Shown: positions 35,648 to 45,530 of the stretch, piece after piece
How the letters are laid out: the number at the start of each line of letters is the position of its first letter
Position numbering within the stretch: the first letter of the stretch is position 1
Source: Clostridium sp. Marseille-P299
Lineage (GTDB): Bacteria > Bacillota > Clostridia > Lachnospirales > Lachnospiraceae
Assembly (NCBI RefSeq): GCF_900078195.1
Contig: NZ_FJVE01000005.1
Coordinates: 139,001 to 203,000, forward strand
DNA length: 64,000 bases
Reading direction: 5' to 3'
Notes under the pieces: model-generated
Told to the model about the DNA's origin: nothing
Databases searched by the model: none
The model's input: only the letters and a program-made list of their open reading frames with translations
Position numbers and translations under genes: made by a program

Positions 35648-36811
35648 TTATTTAAGTATTTTTGGTAAAAGTGAAGTACCATCAATATCTACTTTAACAT
35701 TAAAGTAATCTAATATTGTCGCTCCTATATCAGCAAAGGTTCCTCTTGTTTCTAAGTTAAGACCTGACTTAATATTATTTCCGTATATCACAAGAGGTGT
35801 GTATTCTCTAGAATGATCTGTGGAAGGAGTAAGTGGATCACATCCATGATCTGCAGTTATCATAAGAATATCATCTTTTTGCAATTTCTCTAATATTCTA
35901 GGTAAGTTTTGATCCACATAAGTTAATGCTTTTGCATAGCCATCAACATCATTTCGATGTCCATAGAGCATATCAAAATCAACTAAATTCACAAAACATA
36001 AACCTTTAAAATCCTTATCCATATATTCTAAAGTTTTTTCAATACCATCCGCATTATCCTTTGTTCTTACAAATTCAGTTATTCCACTTTCTGCAAAGAT
36101 ATCGTTTATTTTACCTACTGCAATAACATCATATAAATTATCTTTTAACAGATTTAACATGGTTTTCTTAGGTGGTTTCACCGAGTAATCATGTCGATTT
36201 GATGTACGAGTAAATGGATACTCTCCCGTAAATGGTCGTGCAATAACTCTACCAACATTATAATCACCAGTACATAACTCTCTTGCGATTTCACAGTAAC
36301 GATATAATTCTTCTACTGGTACAATATCCTCATGAGCTGCAATCTGGAATACACTATCTGCTGAAGTATATACAATAAGTGCACCAGTTTTTACATGCTC
36401 TTCACCATAATCTTTAATTACTTCTGTACCTGAATATGGAAGATTACATATTACTTTTCTACCTGTTTTTTCTTCAAACGCTTGAATCAATTCTTCTGGG
36501 AACCCATTTGGAAATGTTGGAAGTGGTTTTTCTGAAATGATTCCTGCAATTTCCCAATGACCAATGGTTGTATCTTTTCCTTTGGATGCTTCTTCCATTC
36601 TAGCGACAGTTCCTTCAAATTCTTTTGCAGTTCCAAGCTCTTTAATACCTTCAATTTGGAATAGACCTAACTTATCCATATTTGGCATAGAAAAGTATGA
36701 ACTTGTACTTGCTGCTTTTATTGTATTACTTCCTTCATCTCCATATTGTGCGGAATCTGGCATTTCACCTATTCCAACGCTATCTAAAACAATTAAAAAT
36801 ACTCTTTTCAT
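35648..36811 (-). CDS. deoB: phosphopentomutase
   Basis: 387 aa, normal length. It interconverts ribose or deoxyribose 1- and 5-phosphate in nucleoside salvage. Alkaline-phosphatase-fold metal ligands are seen in FLIVLDSVGIGEMPDS, GKDTTIGHWEIAG (phospho-Thr site), VDFDMLYGHRNDVDGY and MITADHGCDPLTPSTDHSREYTP. The ATG has an AAGGAG-like site. It is first in an operon with dtd. No other deo genes are adjacent. Confidence 0.96.
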   Translation of the reverse strand: MKRVFLIVLDSVGIGEMPDSAQYGDEGSNTIKAASTSSYFSMPNMDKLGLFQIEGIKELGTAKEFEGTVARMEEASKGKDTTIGHWEIAGIISEKPLPTFPNGFPEELIQAFEEKTGRKVICNLPYSGTEVIKDYGEEHVKTGALIVYTSADSVFQIAAHEDIVPVEELYRYCEIARELCTGDYNVGRVIARPFTGEYPFTRTSNRHDYSVKPPKKTMLNLLKDNLYDVIAVGKINDIFAESGITEFVRTKDNADGIEKTLEYMDKDFKGLCFVNLVDFDMLYGHRNDVDGYAKALTYVDQNLPRILEKLQKDDILMITADHGCDPLTPSTDHSREYTPLVIYGNNIKSGLNLETRGTFADIGATILDYFNVKVDIDGTSLLPKILK

Positions 36812-37006
36812 TGTTTTCTCCTTTCTTTTTAAAAAACATATACATAGTTTATCCTAAATTAAGAATTATTAATTTTTTGTAACATATTGTTATAAGCATA
36901 TATTTATGATATAATCACCATTGCTTATTAGTTATTATTTTATCATAAATTTCAAAGTTTTGAACCTTTTTTTATGATAGAATAAATAAAGAAAGGTCGT
37001 GCTATA

Positions 37007-37678
37007 TTGAAAGCATTATATCAGAAATACAAACATGCTTGGGTTTTACTTTATTTTTTTATTTATGCCCCATGGTTTGCTTACCTTGAAAAAACTGTAA
37101 CCACGTCATTTCATGAGGTTCATATTAAAATAGATGATTACATTCCTTTTGTTGAATGGTTTGCCATTCCTTATTTTATATGGTTTGCATTTATTTTTGT
37201 TACAGTAGCGTACTTCTTTTTTACTGATAGAAAAGAATTTTATCGTTGTTCTGCCTTTCTATTCATAGGTATGACCATTTGTCTTATTATTTATACAGTT
37301 TGGCCAAATGGGCAAACGTTACGCCCTGATCTAACAACGCTAAATAGAGACAATATACTCATCGATATTATTTCAAAACTCTATAAAACAGATACTCCAA
37401 CTAATATTTGTCCGAGTATCCATGCATATAACTCCATTGGTGCATGCATTGCAATTTTCCATTCCGAAAAATTAAAGAAAAAGAAGTATATTACAATACC
37501 AACTGTAATATTAGCCGTTTTAATTTGTCTCTCTACGGTATTTTTAAAGCAACATTCATTTTTTGATGTTATTTGTGCCGGGATATTATCCTGTGTTATG
37601 TACTTAATTGTTTACGTGCCAGACTATTCAAAAATAGCAGAACGAAAAAAAGAGAACATTAAAACAATGGCTGGTTAA
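37007..37678 (+). CDS. PAP2-family membrane phosphatase
   Basis: 223 aa from a TTG start with GAAAGGTCG about 9 bases upstream. Five or six membrane segments. The three phosphatase motifs are present: VWPNGQTLRP (motif 1), CPSIHAYNS (PSxH, motif 2) and STVFLKQHSFFDV (S-x6-H-x3-D, motif 3). Acts on lipid phosphates at the membrane; resembles the inositolphosphotransferase-like PAP2 subgroup. Monocistronic. Confidence 0.88.
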   Translation: MKALYQKYKHAWVLLYFFIYAPWFAYLEKTVTTSFHEVHIKIDDYIPFVEWFAIPYFIWFAFIFVTVAYFFFTDRKEFYRCSAFLFIGMTICLIIYTVWPNGQTLRPDLTTLNRDNILIDIISKLYKTDTPTNICPSIHAYNSIGACIAIFHSEKLKKKKYITIPTVILAVLICLSTVFLKQHSFFDVICAGILSCVMYLIVYVPDYSKIAERKKENIKTMAG

Positions 37679-37690
37679 TAGCTAAAAGAA

Positions 37691-37755
37691 AAAACTTATA
37701 TTTTATTTGATTGCTTCATAATAAAGCTACAAATAAAATATAAGTTTTATTTTTT
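37691..37755. terminator. bidirectional terminator
   Basis: Perfect 19-bp stem (37691-37709 and 37730-37748, AAAACTTATATTTTATTTG) followed by ATTTTTT, between convergent PAP2 and glycosyltransferase genes. Confidence 0.92.
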
Positions 37756-38770
37756 AACCAAATTTATATATTTTCTTTGAAATTAAGTAACCAAGTTTTA
37801 CAATCTTACGCCCTAATTCAGATTTAAGATTCATTGACTTTCCAAGCATGCACGATGAAATCTTTTTATACAATCTTTTATCCTTTTTCTCTAGATAACT
37901 CCATAACTGATCTTTCTTATCAAGGCTTGTCTTAGATCCCTCTTTAATTAAGTATACCGATGAAACCGTCATCATAATGGATAAATATTTAATCAAATAA
38001 TTCCGTAATTTTTTATTTTTTACTGCCATTACATCGCAACAATCAATCATAAGTTTATTTACTCGTAGCTGTTGGTCAATGCGCTTAATCATATTCGCTT
38101 CATTTACTGATTGATCATCTCTTCCAATAAAATAACGATAGAAATTAACATTCATATAATACATTGTTTTAACATGAATTAATGGTTGGTAAACAAAGAT
38201 ATTATCTACATAAAACGTATGCTTTGGCAACTCTAACTTACAATCACGTAATAACTTCGTGCGATAAATTACTGAATGCATTAAAATATATTGTCCTTGC
38301 CTAAAATGCTTTACTTCATCCCAAGTAAAGATTCGATCTTGTGGAAGAGCCGTTTTATAAGAGATGACTCTTTTCTTTTGCTCATTTACCTTTTCATAGA
38401 CATAGTTTGCAATGAATAAGTCTAATTGGGTACTTGATTCAACCATGTCACGAAGTACAACAAGTATCTTTTCCAATGCTACCGTGTCAACCCAATCATC
38501 ACTATCTACTACTTTAAAATACATTCCTGTAGCATTTCTAAGGCCAGTATTAACAGCCTCACCATGACCACCATTTTCTTGATGAACGGCCTTTACAATA
38601 TTAGGATAGCTCTCCGCATAGGAATCCGCTATTTTTCCAGTATCATCATGGGAACCATCATTTACAATAATAATTTCCATATCATCGCCACCAGTTAATA
38701 AGGTGTCAATTGCTTTACTCATATAAGCTGCAGAATTATAACATGGAACTGCTACCGATAGTAACTTCAT
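37754..38770 (-). CDS. family 2 glycosyltransferase
   Basis: About 338 aa from the ATG at 38770 (GGAGGAGAAAG upstream; the open frame extends 13 codons further). GT-A fold: MKLLSVAVPCYNSAAYMSKAID, DDMEIIIVNDGSHDDTG, NGGHGEAVNTGLRNATGMYFKVVDSDDWVD (DxD metal site) and RQGQYILMHSVIYRTKLL. It transfers a sugar from a nucleotide donor in the cytoplasm, probably for a surface glycan. It follows the large secreted-protein gene by 48 bases. Confidence 0.9.
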   Translation of the reverse strand: MKLLSVAVPCYNSAAYMSKAIDTLLTGGDDMEIIIVNDGSHDDTGKIADSYAESYPNIVKAVHQENGGHGEAVNTGLRNATGMYFKVVDSDDWVDTVALEKILVVLRDMVESSTQLDLFIANYVYEKVNEQKKRVISYKTALPQDRIFTWDEVKHFRQGQYILMHSVIYRTKLLRDCKLELPKHTFYVDNIFVYQPLIHVKTMYYMNVNFYRYFIGRDDQSVNEANMIKRIDQQLRVNKLMIDCCDVMAVKNKKLRNYLIKYLSIMMTVSSVYLIKEGSKTSLDKKDQLWSYLEKKDKRLYKKISSCMLGKSMNLKSELGRKIVKLGYLISKKIYKFG

Positions 38771-38818
38771 TCTTTCTCCTCCTAACTTTTCAAGCTCCTC
38801 CATTTTCATAAGTAAGCT

Positions 38819-41359
38819 TTATTCGGCATAGCTAATAAATACATTTCCATAAGTTTCAAACGTTTCGGCTGCCTCTTTTATACCAATCATCTTGGTTCTC
38901 ATTTCTGAAGGATCAATTACTGTAATGGAAGTTGAGTCATACCCAATAATAACAACTGCCTTATCTTCATTTTTAAATGCTATCACTGGACGTCCTTCTG
39001 ACACATAATACAATGCTTGATCAAGAGTAATTCCTTTTAAATTCAAAGGTGTTGCTTTCATATATTTTGACAGATATCCTTCTATCGTATCTTTGTTTTT
39101 CGAATAGGATGAGGTATCTATATTCACATTTTTATAACTTAATAACATCTTTAAGGATGCCTGAATACTATTTAGGGATCCATTTACATAAACAGGAGTT
39201 ACATTAGAGATCTGAGCCTTTTTGGCTTTTGCCCCTCTCTCCCATATCTTTTTACCAGACTCGTCAATAACAGCCCCAACATATTCATCTGCTAATTTAA
39301 TCGTCTCACCAGGCTTATCCGATACTAAAAGTACATTACCAAATGAGTAAGCATAGAACATATTTTCCTGATAATTTGGCTGATTAATTCTTACGGTTGT
39401 ATCTTCTAAAATAACAGTGTTTTTTGTCGTTTCATATTCTGGCAATTTTTCCATCACATAACCAGAAGTAAGAGATATATAATACTCTGTTAACATTACA
39501 TCTGTAACACGTTTCGATACTGTAATCTTTTCTTTGGATGTACTTGCTTTATTCAGTATAAAGTCAGAAGCTACCTCTTTATATCCAAGAATTGTATCGC
39601 TTGTTTTCACTGTTTGACGTAATTCGATTACGTTATCATTCACAATTACACTGGTTGTATAAACGCCTTCTTTTTCATAACTTTTAAGAATCTCACCTGT
39701 ATAATCTGAAATAATAATTTTATACATTGGTACAAAAGGAGTACCATCATTATTCACTGTAATATCCGTCTTATTGCTGACTCCGTAAACAATATTTCCA
39801 TCAATTGAACCAACAATTCCAATTGTATTGGTTGCTGGTACCTCTATTTTGCTTTTTGATCCTTTTTCTAAATCAAATACAATAATCGCATTGTTTTTAG
39901 TGGTATCACTATTTTCTTGATATGCAATAAATTTTTTCTCTCTGGAAAAAACAAACTGATCTTTATTAATATTTTCAGCTACGACTTTTAATACCTCTGT
40001 AGACAAGTTATAGGAATAAATCGTATTGTAGATTGAGAAATAAATAATATCATAATCGTTTCGATATGCGAAATCTCCAATCTCTTCTTTTAAGATTTCA
40101 TATGTTGTATTAATTGGTATATACATCTGTTCTTCAATTCTACCAAGCACACGATCATAAGTATATAATACAATACCTACTCTTCCCTCATACTCGCCTC
40201 GATTCATATAACCATAAACGATAAATGAAAGATTTCCTGCTTCATCCATTGAAACAATTTTCACATCATGTTTGTCATAAGTATCACGAATATAGTCTGT
40301 ATTTTTCTGTCGGAATGAAAATACTTGTACTATTTTATTCTCTCCTAGACTATAAGAATAAAGTTCACCATTCCATACAAAAGCAACCACACTGTCATCG
40401 CTATTGGTTACAAATTCGATATTTGGATCCTTTGTAATTCCTAATTTAAACTGGCTTTTACTTAGACTTGTATGTTTTACATCAAATAAAGCCTCCATTG
40501 TTCTTTCATAGTTATATAAGTAGACTCTATTAGTTGTATATGAAAATCGATAATATTCTTTTACATTATAATACTCCGCACCACTTGCCGTATCAACTTT
40601 TAATACGAATGACAGTGCAACGGATGTCTGTTCATTTGAAATTTCAGTTATTGTTGGAATTTGTTCAAAAACTATACTCTTGGAAAGCTCTCCATAACTA
40701 ACCATATCAAGTGAAGAATTTATATTCACATAAGCAAACGATGTATTATTAGCATTTTTATTTGTTTCCAAATACATAGATACATTCTCAGCCGTATCTT
40801 TATTTAATATAGAATTATGAAAATACTCAACAAACTCTAACTTCTCGTTTACATAGCCTCGATTCAATACCTTGATTCTTGTGTAATAGTAAATACGTTT
40901 ACTTTGGTCTGTTATTAAGGTTATTTTTGCTACATATTCTGTATTTGCTTCTAATGGTTCTTTTATTTTTATTCTTGCAAGTTTTAATTCCCCTTCTTTA
41001 TCCAAAGCATTGATGGTACCTTCTTCAATCACATTTGTACCAGATAAAGGGGATATTTCATATTTCACTTTCTTAACAACACTTTCATTTTCTGTAATAA
41101 CAATTGAAAAGGATTGTTCTGTTGTTATTGGTGTGATGGAATCGCGTAATGTTAATGCATCAAGTCCTGAACAATATCCATGAAGTAAATTGTAATCCTT
41201 ATTATCTACACGAAAAGAAATATAAGGAAGACTCGCATCACTCATATCCATTGTTTCTTTTTCTATACTAAATACTGCTTCCACCATATTACTTCCAAAA
41301 TACAATATGGAGCCAATGAATATTGCTAATAATATTAAAACTCTATATACATGCTTCAT
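38819..41359 (-). CDS. large secreted protein with inactive C39-like C-terminal domain
   Basis: About 846 aa from the ATG at 41359, chosen for GGAGGATAAC just upstream; the frame continues 37 codons through a 15-bp tandem repeat and is not real there. One N-terminal membrane anchor (VYRVLILLAIFIGSILYFGSNMVEAV), then beta-rich domains, a propeller-like region around 320-640 (AFVWNGELYSYSLGENKIV) and a C-terminal domain (about 707-846) like papain-fold C39 peptidases. In that domain the expected catalytic Cys region reads GSLNSIQASLKMLLSY and the His position reads KAVVIIGYD, so both residues appear lost; IDPSE keeps the Asp. It is probably a binding module. Cotranscribed with the glycosyltransferase. 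Confidence 0.7.
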   Translation of the reverse strand: MKHVYRVLILLAIFIGSILYFGSNMVEAVFSIEKETMDMSDASLPYISFRVDNKDYNLLHGYCSGLDALTLRDSITPITTEQSFSIVITENESVVKKVKYEISPLSGTNVIEEGTINALDKEGELKLARIKIKEPLEANTEYVAKITLITDQSKRIYYYTRIKVLNRGYVNEKLEFVEYFHNSILNKDTAENVSMYLETNKNANNTSFAYVNINSSLDMVSYGELSKSIVFEQIPTITEISNEQTSVALSFVLKVDTASGAEYYNVKEYYRFSYTTNRVYLYNYERTMEALFDVKHTSLSKSQFKLGITKDPNIEFVTNSDDSVVAFVWNGELYSYSLGENKIVQVFSFRQKNTDYIRDTYDKHDVKIVSMDEAGNLSFIVYGYMNRGEYEGRVGIVLYTYDRVLGRIEEQMYIPINTTYEILKEEIGDFAYRNDYDIIYFSIYNTIYSYNLSTEVLKVVAENINKDQFVFSREKKFIAYQENSDTTKNNAIIVFDLEKGSKSKIEVPATNTIGIVGSIDGNIVYGVSNKTDITVNNDGTPFVPMYKIIISDYTGEILKSYEKEGVYTTSVIVNDNVIELRQTVKTSDTILGYKEVASDFILNKASTSKEKITVSKRVTDVMLTEYYISLTSGYVMEKLPEYETTKNTVILEDTTVRINQPNYQENMFYAYSFGNVLLVSDKPGETIKLADEYVGAVIDESGKKIWERGAKAKKAQISNVTPVYVNGSLNSIQASLKMLLSYKNVNIDTSSYSKNKDTIEGYLSKYMKATPLNLKGITLDQALYYVSEGRPVIAFKNEDKAVVIIGYDSTSITVIDPSEMRTKMIGIKEAAETFETYGNVFISYAE

Positions 41360-41405
41360 GTTATCCTCCATGCTACTATTAAACAGCTCAATTATACTAT
41401 CAAAG

Positions 41406-41494
41406 CACAAAGTGCTTTTGCATAAAGTACTATTGCATAAAGTACTTTTACATAAAATACTTTTGCACAAGACACTATTGCAAAAGCGCTTTTA
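41406..41494. repeat. 15-bp tandem repeat array, about six copies
   Basis: Unit CATAAAGTACTTTTG, five exact-length copies (41406-41480) and a sixth of 14 bases. Each unit carries a short palindrome (AAAGTACTTT or variants such as AAGCGCTT). It lies 47 bases upstream of the large secreted-protein gene's start. Confidence 0.9.
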
Positions 41495-41559
41495 CACGTC
41501 CTTTGCCTTTGCACACTCTATGCTTAATGTCGGTTGAAATGCTTTTTTCAGCCGCTCCT

Positions 41560-42759
41560 CTATAAATTTTGAGATTGAGTTAATTGATATAGCGTAGGAT
41601 TTACATTCAGAAAATCTATTGTTTTTTGATATTCCATAAGCTTTTTACTTTTCACACGTTCGGAGATCTCCGTCTTACTTTTTACTGCACGAATCAATAT
41701 ATTCTTTGGTGTGTGTTCCATATCTATAAACTCCATAACTTGCACTTTATAGCCAAGTGTTTCTAGTAAGTTTGCTCGAAGGGCATCCGTAAAAAGAGCT
41801 GCCATACGCTCCTTAATTAAGCCATGTTGCAATATGCTTCCAATTTCCTCACATGAAATCTGCTTGTTCAATTCATGTTGGCAGCAAGGAACCGATAATA
41901 TAACCTTAGCTCCCCAAATCGTTGCCTTATACATAGCATAATCCGTTGCCGTATCGCAGGCATGAAGTGTCACTACCATATCTACTTGATTGGTTCCCTC
42001 ATAAGATGCAATATCACCCTTTAAAAATTGCATTTTATCGTAACCATAACGTTCTTTTAACTCGTTACATTTGGCTATTACATCTTCTTTTAAGTCTAAA
42101 CCAGTTATCTTCACATTATACCCTTGCAATTCCTTTAAATAATAATACATTGCAAATGTTAAATATGATTTTCCACAGCCAAAATCAATAATGGAAATTT
42201 CCTTATCTTTATCTAGATTAGGAAGTATATCTTCTATAAACTCTAAAAAGCGATTGATTTGTTTGTATTTATCATACTTTGATTTAACGATTTTTCCCTC
42301 TGAGGTCATAATTCCTAAATCAATTAAAAAAGGTACACCTACGCCTTCCTTAAGGATGTACTGTTTCACTCTATTATGGGAAGCAATTCCTACTGGTTTT
42401 AATGGATCCCACTCAATACTATCTTCTTTTTGGGTTTTATTCTTTATCTTAATCGTTGCCTTACCCTTTTTACTTACTAAAATAGTAACGCTAGCATCTT
42501 TTGCACTTATTTGTGCTTGTTTAAATAATCCTGTAAACCATTCCTCTAATTTCTCTAAAACTTCGGTTCTCGTTACATTTTGATGTAACACCTTCTGGCC
42601 ACAATACTCCGTTATTTGAAATAAAACATCTCCTTTAATTAAAACTGGTCGTATTTTAACTTTTTTTATACGATCAGGGTCTGTTGAATTACTTAAAATA
42701 ACTTGTTCCAATTTTTCATTTATATATTGTTCAAAAGCCTTAACTATATTTGAATCCAT
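41560..42759 (-). CDS. SAM-dependent methyltransferase, Methyltransf_32-like
   Basis: 399 aa. The N-terminal ~130 residues are a distinct domain (FEQYINEKLEQVILSNS to KKGKATIKIKNK). The methyltransferase part has ISIIDFGCGKSYLTFAMYYYLKE (SAM loop, ~188-210), ITGLDLKEDVIAKC, MVVTLHACDTATDYAMYKA (motif IV, the LHACD signature), and PCCQHEL (a CC-x-H pair). LHACDTATD and VPCCQHEL are typical of Methyltransf_32, seen in proteins proposed to modify RNA. The substrate is not known. Monocistronic. Confidence 0.8.
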   Translation of the reverse strand: MDSNIVKAFEQYINEKLEQVILSNSTDPDRIKKVKIRPVLIKGDVLFQITEYCGQKVLHQNVTRTEVLEKLEEWFTGLFKQAQISAKDASVTILVSKKGKATIKIKNKTQKEDSIEWDPLKPVGIASHNRVKQYILKEGVGVPFLIDLGIMTSEGKIVKSKYDKYKQINRFLEFIEDILPNLDKDKEISIIDFGCGKSYLTFAMYYYLKELQGYNVKITGLDLKEDVIAKCNELKERYGYDKMQFLKGDIASYEGTNQVDMVVTLHACDTATDYAMYKATIWGAKVILSVPCCQHELNKQISCEEIGSILQHGLIKERMAALFTDALRANLLETLGYKVQVMEFIDMEHTPKNILIRAVKSKTEISERVKSKKLMEYQKTIDFLNVNPTLYQLTQSQNL

Positions 42760-43091
42760 AAGGGCTCCTATCTTTCTATCTCATACTTTTAAAGTTAATT
42801 TGTCTATTTTTCATTGTACCCGTTTTTCCCATAAACTTCAATTAAGATTTAATTAACATTTCAGTAATTTATTGAGATTTCTTAATTTCTAAATTCAATT
42901 TTCTTAATTTCTAAATTGAGATTTCTTAATCTCTAGATTTAGTTTTCCATAATGCATTAGATTATCGATTTTTACTTCTACGTTTCATTTTTTCTATCAT
43001 TTTATAATTATTAGATTGAAACAATATTTGATTATTAACATATTCTTTTTTCATACATATATTAATTATGAACAATTACCTAGGAGTCCCT
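42760..43091. other. AT-rich intergenic region with three 22-bp repeats
   Basis: About 330 bases. At 42876-42941 the unit TTTCTTAATTTCTAAATT is repeated three times with small changes. The rest is AT-rich and must hold promoters for both divergent genes; no single site is clear. Confidence 0.5.
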
Positions 43092-44510
43092 ATGGATCCA
43101 TTCATATTTCAACGTCATAGAATGATGGACTATGATACAAAACTCTGTCAGACATACAGTTTTGATGAAAAATGTATGCCCGATTATACTGTAGCTCCAA
43201 ATTATTCGGGCTCTCTTATTCACACAACCCAGGATTCTAATTCCGATTTTAACGATAATGAAAATTACGATATTGATTTTTTAACAAGAGAACGTACAAG
43301 AGAAGTTGCACTCCCAAGCGGTAATACCAGCACAATGCCTAATACGACTATGCAACCAGGTTCTTCATCAACTCCTGGTACTAATGTCCGTACTGGTTCT
43401 AACATGATGAATGGCACCATTGCTCCTAGACCTTCCTCGACACAAGGTAGTACCACGATGACTGGTCCTACTATGGTACCTCCAAGTCCTATGCCTAGGC
43501 CAAGTACTATGCCCCCTCCTTCTACTGGTCCTACTATGGTGCCTCAGACTACTATGCCTAGACCTGGGATGATGACTCCTCCTTCCTCTGGGCCTACTAC
43601 GATGCCTCAACCTTATATGCCTAGACCTGGTATGATGGCTCCTCCTTTTACTTCTAGGCCTGCTACGATGCCTCAACCTTCCATGCCTAGACCTGGTATG
43701 ATGGCTCCTCCTTCCTCTGGGCCTGCTACGATGCCTCAACTTTCTATGCCTAGACCTGAGATGATGACTCCTCCTACTACTTCTGGGCCTGCTACGATGC
43801 CTCAGCTTTCTATGCCTAGACCTGGGATGATGACTCCTCCTTCCTCTGGGCCTAATATGATGCCTCAACCTTCCATGCCTAGACCACGTATGATGGCTTC
43901 TCCTACTACTTCTGGGCCTAATATGATGCCTCAACCTTCTATACCTAGACCACGTATGATGACTTCTCCTACTACTGAAACTAGAATGCCATCTCTAAAT
44001 AATCAACCGTACATGGAAGATAATCTGTCAGATATGAATAATATGCGAAATGTAACTCCACCTAGTACAATGCCTCGTTCTCGCCAAGATAATCAAACTA
44101 TTACATCAATTCCCCCAAGTCCATTAAGAAATTTTATGTCACTTGAGGAATGTGAGCTTGCATATGATAAAGACTTAGAATATATTAAGCAAATGTATTC
44201 ATCCATCTTAAAAGTATTGCTTGCTGAAATTCAAAAAGAATTTGACTTAGTAGACTATGAAGACAGTTTTATATTTGATGAATATCCGGATAAAGATACT
44301 CTATTAAGAATGGCTGATGTAATATTAGAACGCGCTGAAAATATGAATTTAGAGCAGGGTGATCTTGAAACAACGCAATTCCGTTCCGGTGATAAAAGAC
44401 GACGCAATCCTTTCTTACGTCATTTAGTAGAAAATCTTGTCTTTCAAGAATTACTTCACAGAAGAAGGCACAAAAGGAGAAGAAAAGACAGACGCAGATT
44501 CAGACATTAA
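43092..44510 (+). CDS. Pro/Met-rich repeat protein with basic tail
   Basis: About 472 aa from the ATG at 43092 (AGGAG six bases upstream; an ATG eight codons earlier has none). Residues ~85-310 are low-complexity repeats of 24-25 aa, consensus MPRPGMMxPPxSGPxTMPQPS, in seven or more copies; the DNA repeats have a 72-75-bp period. The C-terminal ~110 residues are helical (FMSLEECELAYDKDLEYIKQMY and following) and end in a strongly basic tail (RRRHKRRRKDRRRFRH). No signal peptide. It may be a spore-coat or envelope structural protein by composition; this is a guess. Slippage probably changes the repeat number. Confidence 0.65.
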   Translation: MDPFIFQRHRMMDYDTKLCQTYSFDEKCMPDYTVAPNYSGSLIHTTQDSNSDFNDNENYDIDFLTRERTREVALPSGNTSTMPNTTMQPGSSSTPGTNVRTGSNMMNGTIAPRPSSTQGSTTMTGPTMVPPSPMPRPSTMPPPSTGPTMVPQTTMPRPGMMTPPSSGPTTMPQPYMPRPGMMAPPFTSRPATMPQPSMPRPGMMAPPSSGPATMPQLSMPRPEMMTPPTTSGPATMPQLSMPRPGMMTPPSSGPNMMPQPSMPRPRMMASPTTSGPNMMPQPSIPRPRMMTSPTTETRMPSLNNQPYMEDNLSDMNNMRNVTPPSTMPRSRQDNQTITSIPPSPLRNFMSLEECELAYDKDLEYIKQMYSSILKVLLAEIQKEFDLVDYEDSFIFDEYPDKDTLLRMADVILERAENMNLEQGDLETTQFRSGDKRRRNPFLRHLVENLVFQELLHRRRHKRRRKDRRRFRH

Positions 44511-44525
44511 TGATTCTTAAATTAA

Positions 44526-44612
44526 AAGGGGCTACTTAAAAATATTTTATTATCTACATGCATTATTAAAACGCAAATCATAGATAAATAGAATAAAATT
44601 AAGTCACCCCTT
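44526..44612. terminator. long bidirectional hairpin terminator
   Basis: Imperfect stem from AAGGGGCTACTTAA to its complement ending CACCCCTT (44526-44612), followed by ATTTTT. It lies between the convergent repeat-protein and kinase genes. Confidence 0.7.
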
Positions 44613-44616
44613 ATTT

Positions 44617-45378
44617 TTATACGACCAACGGTAATTCAAACAAAAATGATGTTGCTTGACTAGTCGAATTTACCTGTATATCTCCCCCATGTCTGAGAAT
44701 TATGCTTTTAACAATTGCTAAACCTAGGCCCGTACCACTTTCTTTCGTTGTATAATACGGTTCAAAGATTGAAGCCAAATTCTCTTCGTCGATGGGTGTC
44801 CCTGTATCACTAATACATATTACAATTAAATTCTGATCACCATCATTTTCCTTTTCACCTAAATTCATCGACACTGTTATTGTATCTCCATATTCACAAG
44901 CTTCCATAGCATTTTTAATTAAATTTACCAAAGCTTGTTTTAACCGTAAATGATCAAATATGTATTCCTTTGTATATTCAAGTGTTTCTTCGTTAATACT
45001 CTCTTTTAGCAAAATTCCTCGGTTAAGGCATTCACTCTGAAAACTAGCAACTGTATTTGAAATTAGTTTTGCTAGGTCGCCCTTTTGCATAATCATATCT
45101 TTTGATTCATTGTAGCCAGATAATTCAACTAACAATTGGTTTGTAGTTTCTAAATCCTGGGTTATTTGGTTCCAATATTTAAATTGTGCAACTTCTGGGT
45201 GCTGTTTTTCCATCAACTGCAGTGAACTCCCTATCAACGTTAGCATATTTCGAAGTTCATGTGACGTTTTCGACAGCAAGTATTTGTTTTCTTCGGTTAT
45301 CTGCCTAACAACATACGAGAATTCATCATTTTGTTGCATAAGTTGTGCCATTTTTTCATAATCTTCTGCTGTTAACAC
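44617..45378 (-). CDS. soluble sensor histidine kinase
   Basis: 253 aa from the GTG at 45378, where AAAGGGGGG lies 5 bases upstream. The open frame extends farther but then overlaps the HIT gene. Phospho-acceptor H-box KTSHELRNMLTLI (~88-100), N-box NLIKNAMEACEY, G1 ISDTGTPI and G2/F-box FEPYYTTKESGTGLGLAIVKSI. No membrane segment and no sensor domain other than about 85 N-terminal residues. No response regulator is adjacent, so it is an orphan kinase, possibly one feeding the sporulation phosphorelay; that is inference. Confidence 0.85.
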   Translation of the reverse strand: MLTAEDYEKMAQLMQQNDEFSYVVRQITEENKYLLSKTSHELRNMLTLIGSSLQLMEKQHPEVAQFKYWNQITQDLETTNQLLVELSGYNESKDMIMQKGDLAKLISNTVASFQSECLNRGILLKESINEETLEYTKEYIFDHLRLKQALVNLIKNAMEACEYGDTITVSMNLGEKENDGDQNLIVICISDTGTPIDEENLASIFEPYYTTKESGTGLGLAIVKSIILRHGGDIQVNSTSQATSFLFELPLVV

Positions 45379-45530
45379 GAAATCCCCCCTTTCATGTACA
45401 AATTCTAGCAAATTTTTACTTATTTCACAAGAAAAAAAGATTGACAGATACTGACAAAATGCAAGCAAATAACGCTTTTCTTTCACACAAATGTGTAATA
45501 TAATAATAAAAGAAAGTATGGAGGTGGCAT

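Noticed and set aside
41360..41470. N-terminal extension MCKSILCKSTLC of the large secreted protein
   Set aside because: It is translation of the 15-bp tandem array; a strong ribosome binding site marks the later start.
43368..43934. Arg/His-rich open frame on the minus strand
   Set aside because: It is the reverse reading of the Pro/Met repeats on the plus strand and has no ribosome binding site.
43530..43975. Regular 72-75-bp repeats as a possible CRISPR array
   Set aside because: The repeats are coding, adjacent and without unique spacers, and no cas gene is near.
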